A stretch of DNA of 32,665 bases, from positions 1 to 32,665 of IMG/VR virus record IMGVR_UViG_3300047095_000701; one strand, given 5' to 3'. The stretch is from a virus. This document shows positions 26,381-32,665 of this stretch, in pieces. The translations under genes were made by a program, and so were the position numbers. Position 1 is the first letter of the stretch. Each line of letters starts with the position of its first letter. The notes beneath the pieces were generated by a model. It was not told the DNA's origin, searched no databases, and saw only the letters and a list, made by a program, of their open reading frames with translations.

Positions 26381-26733
26381 TAGGAAAAATCCTCCCTTAG
26401 TTGCGCCTCAACTACCTGTAACTCAGCCCCAACATATGTGGGATTTACTTGTACCATCTTGTATGTGGCCCCACTAGCTAATGTTAGCTGACTGTTTATC
26501 GCAGGCGGAGAAGCTCCAGCCTCCGGTATGTATATCATCCGAAAATCAGATTCCCGAATCTTGTCACCATCAATCAGTGAATACTCATACCGATCGATTA
26601 CTAACGACACCGTTTCTTGCCACGACGCATAATTTAGATACCCCCCACTGTCAACATCATACTGCGAACTTATCTCAGTGATTATGCCAGACTGCGTATA
26701 CCTCGTGGGAATCCTTAAATTGAACCTCGCCAC
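26380..26733 (-). CDS. head-tail connector (head-closure) protein
   Basis: A 117-residue protein starting at GTG (26733-26731), preceded by AGGAG with 7-base spacing. It is beta-rich (FNLRIPTRYTQSGIITEISS, later TLASGATYKMVQVNPTYVGA). Size, secondary structure and position between the adaptor and the gp10/terminator genes fit a head-closure or stopper protein of lambda/HK97-type phages. No diagnostic motif is visible, so the assignment relies mainly on gene order. Confidence 0.55.
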   Translation of the reverse strand: MARFNLRIPTRYTQSGIITEISSQYDVDSGGYLNYASWQETVSLVIDRYEYSLIDGDKIRESDFRMIYIPEAGASPPAINSQLTLASGATYKMVQVNPTYVGAELQVVEAQLREDFS

Positions 26734-26736
26734 TTA

Positions 26737-27219
26737 TTAACTCCTTACTACGGATACTACAGATGCTGACCTCGACGAAGTTAAATCATCTATCCGGCCC
26801 CCACTCGCTGAAATTAACGCCCGAATCTGGCTGGTGAATACATTATCACTTACCCGACTCATGTCGTTCTGTACCTTCAACGAGCCTGCCTGAAATACCA
26901 CAGGTACCTCAGGTCCATCGAATCCCCCGTAACTAAGTAGCTGATAAGCAATCTCACAGCATATATGCTGCACAAAAACTGGAATTGTATCCGACGCAAT
27001 AAGTTGCATCTCATCATCGTACACTCCAGCCCGAGGCCATTTAGTCTCCTGCGTAGCATCAGTCTTGACACCCTCCCAACTAATAAACCGATCCATCAGC
27101 CTCGTCGCCGAAACTAATAACTTTAGTTTCGGCGACGTACTGAGCCAGCTATCATAGCCGAAGCCCTCAGTATAATATGCATCCGCTTCTTCAACAGTTG
27201 CATACGGCTGAATTGCCAT
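26737..27219 (-). CDS. head-tail adaptor (DnaT-like family)
   Basis: A 160-residue protein. ATG at 27219 (MAIQPYATVEEADAYYTEGF) lies one base after the capsid stop; an upstream in-frame TTG at 27249 would overlap the capsid gene and is not preferred. The helical pattern 'YATVEEADAYY...W', then LKLLVSATRLMDRFISWEG, 'TKWPRAGVYD' and 'IPVFVQHICCEIAYQLL' is that of the phage 'DnaT-like' family, which despite its name is found directly after capsid genes and corresponds to the portal-bound adaptor ring. It probably attaches below the portal after packaging. Confidence 0.75.
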   Translation of the reverse strand: MAIQPYATVEEADAYYTEGFGYDSWLSTSPKLKLLVSATRLMDRFISWEGVKTDATQETKWPRAGVYDDEMQLIASDTIPVFVQHICCEIAYQLLSYGGFDGPEVPVVFQAGSLKVQNDMSRVSDNVFTSQIRALISASGGRIDDLTSSRSASVVSVVRS

Positions 27220-27220
27220 C

Positions 27221-28186
27221 TTAGTTGGTGATCCCCGCCAGTCGCCCAACCCCTAAGGTGCTGAACAACGCCATCCCACAGTAAAACTTGATGCGGATGA
27301 TCGACTCATCATAGTCAGCCTTCAATCCAACATTCTCTACCCGAATGCCCGCCGACCCACGTGCAGTCAACCCGGAAATGCCATGCATACCACTACCATC
27401 ATCGAACGTACCCGCATACACACTCGTACACGTCGTGCCTAAGGTAGTAGTGCCACCTGCACCTCCGATAACAGTCTCATTGACCGGAATGTAATCATTC
27501 GTAAAGATCGGAACTCCGCGATATGCTGGAACCTGACGCCCGGAAGGCAAGGTCACAACTTCCGCAATACTCGCTCCTCCCAACCCACGCAACAATGCAT
27601 AATAACTGCGCTTCGTCCGGCTGTTCATTAACATATAATCAACCTGACCATCTTTGTCCTTGATCAAGTCAATCAGTGCATCCAGCGAATCTAACGTCAA
27701 AGTGCCAACAGTCGCCGTGGCCCCAGCAGCTGCCCCGTAAACTAACTGCCCAGACGCCGTGTCCGTAATCCACTTGTTGATTCCTTTGAACTGCTCACTA
27801 GCCCCAGTCCCAGTAATCATGTACTGCTGATACGCTCGAGCGATGCTCTTCGCTTTCGACGCAATCTGAATCGCTCGCTGATCCTGCATGTTCGACCGCG
27901 TAGCCTCAATCAATCCATTGATCTCAGCATCACCCAAAATAGTCGTCAAACTAGCAGTCTGCTGCGTGAACGATGCAGCTGCCTTAGCAGAGATCTGCGT
28001 ACCTACCGTACCAAGCTGAACATCCCCAAGCGCATTTTCCTGATTATAGGATAATGCATTACCATCAATCTCCATGAACGGAAACATCTCGAAAATCGGA
28101 TTGACCGTAACTACACTCTCAATCACTCCGCGAATCAACATGTCCTGAGACAGCTTACCGCTCTCTGATAACGTAATACTTGCCAT
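27221..28186 (-). CDS. major capsid protein (HK97 fold)
   Basis: A 321-residue protein located between scaffold and connectors. It begins MASITLSESGKLSQDMLIRG and contains VVTVNPIFEMFPFMEIDGNA, a long helix SKAKSIARAYQQYMITGTG, a substrate-like loop around YRGVPIFTNDYIP and a C-terminal domain ending in LFSTLGVGRLAGITN. This matches the group of HK97-fold capsid proteins found in several siphoviruses with DUF4055 portals. No long N-terminal delta domain is present, which agrees with the separate coiled-coil scaffold gene upstream. It has a strong AGGAG site 7 bases before the ATG and a 105-bp leader, both consistent with high expression. It forms the icosahedral shell. Confidence 0.85.
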   Translation of the reverse strand: MASITLSESGKLSQDMLIRGVIESVVTVNPIFEMFPFMEIDGNALSYNQENALGDVQLGTVGTQISAKAAASFTQQTASLTTILGDAEINGLIEATRSNMQDQRAIQIASKAKSIARAYQQYMITGTGASEQFKGINKWITDTASGQLVYGAAAGATATVGTLTLDSLDALIDLIKDKDGQVDYMLMNSRTKRSYYALLRGLGGASIAEVVTLPSGRQVPAYRGVPIFTNDYIPVNETVIGGAGGTTTLGTTCTSVYAGTFDDGSGMHGISGLTARGSAGIRVENVGLKADYDESIIRIKFYCGMALFSTLGVGRLAGITN

Positions 28187-28291
28187 CTATCATCTCCTGC
28201 TACTACTTAAACGTTGTAAAAACTTGGCTATCTACTACTTACTGACTAACTTTAGCTCCACTGGAGACGATAAGTCGTCACTGACTCCTTA
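28187..28291 (-). promoter_or_regulatory. non-coding leader of the capsid gene with dyads
   Basis: This is the longest gap inside the operon apart from the terL leader. Just after the scaffold stop an imperfect inverted repeat (28269-28293; arms GATAAG/CTTATC, inner GTCAGTGAC palindrome) and a second short dyad CTCCAGTGGAG (28256-28266) could form RNA hairpins. I see no convincing -10/-35 pair. The region may be a processing or stabilising element that raises capsid mRNA over scaffold mRNA. The AGGAG ribosome site is at its end. Confidence 0.4.
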
Positions 28292-29035
28292 TCATTTTAA
28301 CTTGCTTAACCCAGCTAAAATCTTCTGCACCGAACTCATCGTACTCGTATCAGTTACCGGAACTCCAGTGTTGCCAATCGCTCCACCTCCAGTGTTCTGA
28401 TAAAATAAATGTGGCGCAGTCTTTTTTAGATCGGCAAGCCAATCATTGACTGTAACTTCCTTCTTGTCTTGATTATATACGATAACTCGTGTATTATCAA
28501 CTACTTCTACATTATTTTTGATGCGTAATGTAACATCCTCTAACGCACTGGGAATAACCCCCTCCTTTAATGCTACATCTCGTACCGTGTTCTGTACTAA
28601 AACATCATTAAACTTACTCGCAATCGTTGATACACTCTGCGATAAAAGACTAATACTAGCCTCATACTCGCCCTTCAACTTCTCTAAAAGTGCAATCGAT
28701 TCGTCCTTAGTACTTACATTTCCTTTTACTTCATTTAATTCTTCCGCCATCTTCGCCGTCCTCTCAGTTAAACTGTCCCGCTCTTTCATTAATACAATAT
28801 TGTTCGCCCTGAATTCATCTACCTTGCCCTGTAACTGATTGATCCTCTCCTTGTATAAATTAATATCTCCTCCGGTTAGGCTTTGCTCCGGAGATGACTG
28901 CTCCACGCGACGCTGACTTGGCTGTTCTTGGCTTTGGATCGGTGTCAACGTCTGTTGCACTCCTTCGCTCTGGATCACTCCCGTCCCCATCCCCGTCGTC
29001 ACTTCCGCCGTTGCCTGCTGCAATCCTTCTGGCAT
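28292..29035 (-). CDS. capsid scaffold protein candidate, coiled coil
   Basis: A 247-residue protein between portal and capsid genes. Residues about 60-150 form a strong coiled coil (LYKERINQLQGKVDEFRANN and LLEKLKGEYEASISLLSQSV). The C-terminal third (DWLADLKKTAPHLFYQNTGG, then SSVQKILAGLSKLK, a basic amphipathic helix) fits scaffold proteins that bind the capsid through a C-terminal helix. ATG at 29035 has GAGGG 9 bases upstream and implies a 176-bp overlap with the portal gene in another frame. A possible alternative is ATT at 28864-28862, right at the portal stop and next to GGAGG, giving 190 residues and avoiding the overlap. The first 58 residues are Gln-rich. It should be lost or cleaved after capsid maturation. 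Confidence 0.7.
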   Translation of the reverse strand: MPEGLQQATAEVTTGMGTGVIQSEGVQQTLTPIQSQEQPSQRRVEQSSPEQSLTGGDINLYKERINQLQGKVDEFRANNIVLMKERDSLTERTAKMAEELNEVKGNVSTKDESIALLEKLKGEYEASISLLSQSVSTIASKFNDVLVQNTVRDVALKEGVIPSALEDVTLRIKNNVEVVDNTRVIVYNQDKKEVTVNDWLADLKKTAPHLFYQNTGGGAIGNTGVPVTDTSTMSSVQKILAGLSKLK

Positions 29036-30392
29036 CCTCTTTGTCCCTCTCTAATTCATCTATGATGTCTAAATCACTATCTTCAGGCGATAATACATCA
29101 CCCCTCTTTAAGTTGTAAACTAAAGTCTGCGCATTGATCCCTCCAGTCTGATACGCAGATACTAAATCAAGTACCTCACGTGTAGTTAATCGATCATCTA
29201 AAAAGTCCTTGTTGAATGATATGTATACTTCATCAGGATTCGCCCCTAAACTCTCCGCAATAAATCGATAACTCTTGGTTAAAACACTCTCTACCGTACG
29301 TACTAAGGTCGTTAATCCAGCTACCTCACTCATGTACCGTAAACGTACTGTATCTACAGCCTCACTTCCATACCTCGAATTGTCAAGCATCCGCGCTGAT
29401 AAACTCGCCATCTGCGTCTGCTTCTCTACTAACGCCCTCTCTAACGCCCCTAACCCTACCCCAGTAAATTCAAGGTACTTCGCATCAGAATTGACGTCAG
29501 GTAACACCCACGCACTCGTGCTACCTACCCTTAATTTTACGTTCGCATCCGCACCAATTAATACCGGCGTCGGTAATCCCGTAAAATGTCTCCCATGCTC
29601 TAAATCTGCACTAGTCCGATAATGACTGATGTTGATGTCTACAATGTCAAGCAATGGAGGCTTCTGAATGACGTGACTCATCCCAGTCGGTGTTACTAAC
29701 TGAAATGGAATGAAATTTAATGCCCTCCCCTTTATGGTCGGAGTTATAATACTTCCATCACTGGCTAATACTTGCTGATAGACTCCATCATTTAATAATA
29801 AAATACGCTCCTTGACCTTTAATTCCTGCGCAAAATTTGATCCCTGCTCATAATAACTCTCCTCTAATACATAAAAATTCTTGCCCCAGTTTATTACAGA
29901 CTCCGCATTGTATAATACAATATCATATACCCCACTGTCTATAGGCGCATCTACCATTACTCCAGCTCGACCAGTGATTAATAACTCAGTGATTAAATCA
30001 GTTACTACCTCGTAAAATTGCCGATGCTCATCATTGTCTTCAAAATAACCGGCTAACTCCGGAGGATACCTCAACGCAGGTGGCCTCGTCATTACCATCC
30101 CTACAAATGCACTGATCGTCTTGCTTAATATACTGAAAAATAACGCCCGATCCTTGTATAAATTATACTCCTCAGTGCTCTGCTCACTTAACCGTGGTAA
30201 ATATGCCTCCCCTCGCTCCTTTACTACCCGACTCCCATAATATACATCCCTACACTTGTCCCAATCACTCCTATAATATACATACTCAGGATGCTTGCTC
30301 ATCCTCCCTACCTGACTCGCTCCACCTAATCCACTGTGTACCCCAGCTATCGGAGCACTCGTCGTCGAATATCCAAAACTTAACTCACCCAT
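28860..30392 (-). CDS. portal protein (DUF4055 family)
   Basis: A 510-residue protein. The pattern HPEYVYYRSDWDKCRDVYYG, 'GEAYLPRLSEQSTEEYNLYK' and 'RALFFSILSKTISAFVGMVM TRPP' is the typical start of the DUF4055 portal family; 'LITELLITGRAGVMVDAP' follows. The middle (KYLEFTGVGLGALERALVEK, MLDNSRYGSEA) and the long C-terminal helix are also typical. The last 60 residues are acidic then basic and low in complexity (NGGSDDGDGDGSDPERRSA and beyond). The portal is the dodecameric ring through which DNA enters and leaves. ATG at 30392 overlaps the preceding gene by 8 bp; the 3' 176 bp overlap the scaffold frame. Confidence 0.85.
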   Translation of the reverse strand: MGELSFGYSTTSAPIAGVHSGLGGASQVGRMSKHPEYVYYRSDWDKCRDVYYGSRVVKERGEAYLPRLSEQSTEEYNLYKDRALFFSILSKTISAFVGMVMTRPPALRYPPELAGYFEDNDEHRQFYEVVTDLITELLITGRAGVMVDAPIDSGVYDIVLYNAESVINWGKNFYVLEESYYEQGSNFAQELKVKERILLLNDGVYQQVLASDGSIITPTIKGRALNFIPFQLVTPTGMSHVIQKPPLLDIVDINISHYRTSADLEHGRHFTGLPTPVLIGADANVKLRVGSTSAWVLPDVNSDAKYLEFTGVGLGALERALVEKQTQMASLSARMLDNSRYGSEAVDTVRLRYMSEVAGLTTLVRTVESVLTKSYRFIAESLGANPDEVYISFNKDFLDDRLTTREVLDLVSAYQTGGINAQTLVYNLKRGDVLSPEDSDLDIIDELERDKEDARRIAAGNGGSDDGDGDGSDPERRSATDVDTDPKPRTAKSASRGAVISGAKPNRRRY

Positions 30393-30837
30393 CTTCGCCC
30401 CCTGTAGCTATCTCCGCCTCAAATTCCGCCTTCATGTCATCTAATCCATAATCCTCACTTAATTCCCCGTATACCGCATCACTTCGTAATATCGATATCG
30501 GCGCATCCTTACTAGTCCTACTATAACTTATCTGCCCTAAATTACTTAAATCTTCATACTCACTTGTATTACTCTTATCCTCAAGTATATCATTACTTTC
30601 ATCTATATTCGACCCAAATAATTTTACACGTACATAATTGTCTACACGCTTCTCCTCTAAATACTCTACCGCCTTGACCTCAGGCTCAATGTACCTTAAT
30701 ATAGTCTTGTGACATAAATATCGTAAACTGACCGGCGTACCTTCATCCTGCGCTATGTCCGTTAAACTTACTATCGGATGATACCCAGGATAATACCCCT
30801 GAATTAAATCTAATAACCGCTCACCTCGCCTAGCCAT
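30385..30837 (-). CDS. conserved protein between terL and portal, possible small terminase
   Basis: A 150-residue protein beginning MARRGERLLDLIQGYYPGYH. The first 60 residues (HPIVSLTDIAQDEGTPVSLR then HKTILRYIEPEVKAVE) resemble a helical element found in small phage proteins beside large terminases, some annotated as small terminase subunits. The rest is acidic and probably flexible. Acting as the TerS DNA-recognition subunit is possible, but a clear helix-turn-helix is not visible and TerS usually precedes TerL. It starts 3 bp after the terL stop and overlaps the portal by 8 bp. Confidence 0.5.
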   Translation of the reverse strand: MARRGERLLDLIQGYYPGYHPIVSLTDIAQDEGTPVSLRYLCHKTILRYIEPEVKAVEYLEEKRVDNYVRVKLFGSNIDESNDILEDKSNTSEYEDLSNLGQISYSRTSKDAPISILRSDAVYGELSEDYGLDDMKAEFEAEIATGGEDG

Positions 30838-30839
30838 CG

Positions 30840-32261
30840 CTATATCCCCGTTACCCTAGCCTTGTGTACTACCCTCGCCGCCCGTAATATCCGATACCGA
30901 ATGCAGTCCCATATGTGATCCTCACCATGCGTGTCAACATCATCCTCATTCGTACTGTCACTCTGTAACTCCGGTACAGTCCGTATCGTATGTACACAAT
31001 TACTGAATATGTATATCCCAGCTTGCTCTATACTACCTACCTTAGATGCTAATAATCGCTGCCTCATGATCTGTACACCCTGTACCCGACTCCCAGCACT
31101 CTTGATCGCTCGACAAAATTTGACCCCTACTCGCTCCATCTCCATCGCTACACTTGTGTGCCCAGGCTCATTAACAAATATCGCACTGTCCGCAGGACCA
31201 ACATTTATGTAATTGCTCCCTATTATCCCTCGTAATTCCCCATTCTCATAGTCAAGTATCTTGGACGCTTGCTCCGTCGCCGTTAACCTTAATCCCTCAT
31301 TCCGCCGGTTCGCTATGTATACCTCACCTATGATGAATATCGTCCCACGAGGATATACACGCCCATCCCCAACCTCTTCTCCATTGCTCTCAGCAAACCA
31401 TACACACGCAGCAGGACTCGTGCTACCATAATCATAACTCTTGTCTATCCGCCAACTGCCCGGTATCGCAAATGGCGCTAGTACATGCCGACGACTGTCC
31501 CATACATCAGTGAATCCTCCACTGCTTAAAGCATCCCAATCCCCTTCTAACATCCCCTTTACTAACGCTGTGTCCCCTAATCCTAATAACCGAGTCGCAT
31601 ACTCAGGATCACTGTGTAATAATGCCTTGTTGTCCCTTAAATACGACGGAATGTACTCACGTAACATCCCACCCTCATCCTCAGGTGCCCGATATACATG
31701 CCCTCCACCAAAATTAACAAAATTACTCTTGAAAAAATGATGCGATGGCCCCCCAGGATTCGCAGTATATAATATCCTCGGAAATAATCCCTTGTACTTC
31801 CCAGGTATACTTAATGACCCTAACCGTACACGACTCCGAATGAATCGTATCATCTCCTCCGTAAAATGAGTCGCTTCATCTATAATTAAAAATCCAATCT
31901 GCGCCCCTTGATGACTGTATATGTCCCCTTCATATTGACTGTGAGCTAATTGTATCCGACTCCCATTCCGAAATGCAAAACTATACTCATTCTTGCTGAA
32001 TATTACCTCCTTCGCCTTTATCATCGGAGCTAACATCTCTAAATACCCGCCCGGAGTGTATATGTGATTCGCTACTACTTCCTTGAATGTCCGCCGAAAT
32101 AAATATGTGATTAATCCGGGAATCTCTAAACTATATACAATGCTCCCTACACGAGCTAAATAACTCTTCCCTCCGCCTACCGCACCTCCATATAATAACT
32201 CTGTCGCAGGACTTACTAACGCCCGCATCTGTGGCGGATATAACTCATACTCAGCTAACAT
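30840..32261 (-). CDS. terL: terminase large subunit (ATPase and nuclease)
   Basis: A 473-residue packaging motor. Walker A is GGAVGGGKS (25-33), Walker B FLIIDE (124-129) with E129 the catalytic carboxylate, and motif III TANPG (166-170). The RNase H-like nuclease domain shows acidic residues D277 (SYDYGS), D358 (GPADSAIF) and D452 (HIWDCIRY). The protein powers DNA into the portal and cuts the concatemer at initiation and completion. ATG at 32261 has AAGG 7 bases upstream and lies about 34 bases after the predicted transcription start of an extended -10 promoter. It is the first gene of the visible operon. Confidence 0.95.
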   Translation of the reverse strand: MLAEYELYPPQMRALVSPATELLYGGAVGGGKSYLARVGSIVYSLEIPGLITYLFRRTFKEVVANHIYTPGGYLEMLAPMIKAKEVIFSKNEYSFAFRNGSRIQLAHSQYEGDIYSHQGAQIGFLIIDEATHFTEEMIRFIRSRVRLGSLSIPGKYKGLFPRILYTANPGGPSHHFFKSNFVNFGGGHVYRAPEDEGGMLREYIPSYLRDNKALLHSDPEYATRLLGLGDTALVKGMLEGDWDALSSGGFTDVWDSRRHVLAPFAIPGSWRIDKSYDYGSTSPAACVWFAESNGEEVGDGRVYPRGTIFIIGEVYIANRRNEGLRLTATEQASKILDYENGELRGIIGSNYINVGPADSAIFVNEPGHTSVAMEMERVGVKFCRAIKSAGSRVQGVQIMRQRLLASKVGSIEQAGIYIFSNCVHTIRTVPELQSDSTNEDDVDTHGEDHIWDCIRYRILRAARVVHKARVTGI

Positions 32262-32301
32262 TTATTCACCTTTGCACGGATTTATCCTATTACTTCCTTA
32301 T

Positions 32302-32329
32302 ATTATATCATACCTGATGTACTATTCAA
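32302..32329 (-). promoter_or_regulatory. extended -10 sigma-70-type promoter of the late operon
   Basis: On the minus strand TTGAAT (32329-32324) is followed by a 16-base spacer and a perfect TATAAT (32307-32302) with TGA directly before it, so it is an extended -10 promoter (TGnTATAAT). The -35 has four of six consensus bases. Predicted start is near 32295, leaving a leader of about 34 bases for terL. The -35 sits in a fourth, degenerate copy of the GTTGAAT box repeated upstream, which suggests regulation by a protein bound there. Confidence 0.7.
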
Positions 32330-32342
32330 CAATATTCTAGCA

Positions 32343-32436
32343 GTTACAATTCAACACCAAAATGAAAAAAAATTTGTTACAATTCAACACCAAAATGAAA
32401 AAAAATTTGTTACAATTCAACACCAAAATGAAAAAA
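32343..32436. repeat. three tandem 33-bp direct repeats upstream of terL
   Basis: The unit (GTTACAATTCAACACCAAAA then TGAAAAAAAATTT) occurs at 32343-32375 and 32376-32408 without difference; a third, 28-bp copy (32409-32436) is identical except that its A-run is two bases shorter and it lacks the end. Box GTTGAATTGTAAC on the minus strand therefore recurs every 33 bp, about three helical turns, placing the boxes on one face of the DNA, with A-tracts between them that would bend it. A related box occurs at the promoter. There are no spacers, so this is not CRISPR. Possible roles: terminase binding sites, operator, or replication iterons. Confidence 0.85.
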
Positions 32437-32451
32437 TACCGCGAGGTGACG

Positions 32452-32470
32452 CGCGCTCCGTGATAGCGCG
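32452..32470. repeat. GC-rich inverted repeat next to the direct repeats
   Basis: CGCGCT (32452-32457) and AGCGCG (32465-32470) are perfect inverted arms around a 7-base loop (CCGTGAT). The surrounding 32440-32486 is markedly GC-rich against AT-rich flanks. The position, beside tandem repeats and upstream of terL, resembles the layout of a cos/pac site in which a partly symmetric cutting site lies next to repeated terminase-binding sites. It could equally be a terminator or operator; no U-run follows directly on either strand. Confidence 0.5.
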
Positions 32471-32478
32471 AACGGGGC

Positions 32479-32495
32479 CTGGCACGATTCTTGCT
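32479..32495 (+). promoter_or_regulatory. sigma-54 (RpoN) promoter motif, rightward
   Basis: The + strand reads CTGGCACG ATTC TTGCT, matching the sigma-54 core consensus YTGGCACG-N4-TTGCW at every defined position, with the GG and GC elements correctly spaced (-24/-12). A start near 32506 would transcribe rightward, away from terL. A 7-bp dyad (CGATTCT at 32485-32491 and AGAATCG at 32502-32508) overlaps the -12 element. No enhancer site is identifiable. An exact 13-position match is very unlikely by chance in this length, but activity is unproven. Confidence 0.6.
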
Positions 32496-32508
32496 ATCAT
32501 GAGAATCG

Positions 32509-32665
32509 CATGCGTTCCAGACTCATTGACAGGCTTATGGCGGGAAAAGTTATATTTCAATATATCAATATTTTTATTGAAAATACCATATATATATTGA
32601 TTTGACGTTTCGGAGTCACTCCAGTGCGACACAAAAAAAATTCAAGGCAACGCGATTTTTCTATT
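32509..32665. other. AT-rich right end without a convincing gene
   Basis: The rest of the window is AT-rich. It holds overlapping dyads around TTTCAATA...TATTGAAA (about 32555-32583) and a poly-A stretch at 32632-32640. Short frames on both strands lack ribosome sites. It may be the untranslated leader of a rightward gene that begins beyond the window. Confidence 0.5.

Noticed and set aside
27220-27249. TTG start extending the head-tail adaptor by 10 residues
   Set aside because: It overlaps the capsid gene by 29 bp while an ATG lies one base after the capsid stop and fits the family start.
32343-32436. CRISPR array suggested by regularly repeated 33-bp units
   Set aside because: The units are head-to-tail with no spacers and no cas genes are present.
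32362-32463. A + strand 33-codon frame in which the 33-bp repeat encodes MKKNLLQFNTK twice
   Set aside because: The frame is open only because the unit is a multiple of three; no ribosome site precedes the ATG and it ends shortly after the repeats.
32545-32585. IHF site supporting the sigma-54 promoter
   Set aside because: The AT-rich TATCAATATTTTTATT sequence misses the consensus and lies downstream, not between an enhancer and the promoter.
32417-32632. A 71-codon minus-strand frame beginning at GTG
   Set aside because: No ribosome site, mixed AT-rich and GC-rich composition, runs through the promoter-like and hairpin elements, and no recognisable motif.

Overview
This window is most of the morphogenesis (late) region of a tailed phage or prophage with a long, flexible, lambda-type tail (Caudoviricetes, siphovirus morphology). 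Every convincing gene lies on the minus strand, so the region reads right to left. The gene order is the lambda order: large terminase, small terminase-region protein, portal, scaffold, major capsid protein, head-tail connectors, tail terminator, tail tube, G/GT chaperones, tape measure, and homologues of lambda M, L, K, I and J, followed by fibre and adhesin genes. The DNA is fairly AT-rich and tightly packed, with many 1-8 bp stop/start overlaps. The lambda-type tail tip and a near-perfect sigma-54 promoter motif point to a Gram-negative host. No integrase, repressor, replication or tRNA gene is visible, so lifestyle and host cannot be named.

Layout from right to left. At 32262-32665 there is a non-coding control region: an AT-rich tract, a sigma-54-like promoter on the + strand, a GC-rich hairpin, three 33-bp direct repeats, and an extended -10 promoter for the late operon. 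At 30385-32261 are terL and a small conserved protein. At 27221-30392 are the portal (DUF4055 type), a coiled-coil scaffold candidate and the HK97-fold capsid protein. At 24861-27219 are connector proteins, interrupted by a holin/XhlA-like pair. At 23127-24858 are the tail tube and the two chaperone frames, joined by a G GGA AAC slippery site. At 16229-23125 is a 2298-residue tape measure, implying a tail of roughly 345 nm. At 6812-16219 is the tail tip, with the lambda J homologue split into two genes. At 1-6812 are two RCC1-like propeller proteins, a collagen-like fibre, an M15 endopeptidase, a YadA-head-like adhesin and three small virion-type proteins, the last cut by the window edge.

Working together: TerL fills the portal/capsid shell with DNA; the connectors close the head; tube protein polymerises around the tape measure with the help of G and GT; M, L, K, I and J form the conical tip; and the 1-6.8 kb genes supply host-contact and wall-degrading parts. 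The holin pair and the M15 peptidase probably make up the lysis set although they lie about 24 kb apart.

The points most worth following are: a connector gene with no ATG/GTG/TTG at its true 5' end but an ATT placed after a Shine-Dalgarno and a perfect hairpin; the repeat/promoter/possible packaging region upstream of terL; the sigma-54 motif; the split J gene; the programmed frameshift; and the paired RCC1-like proteins in the tip.
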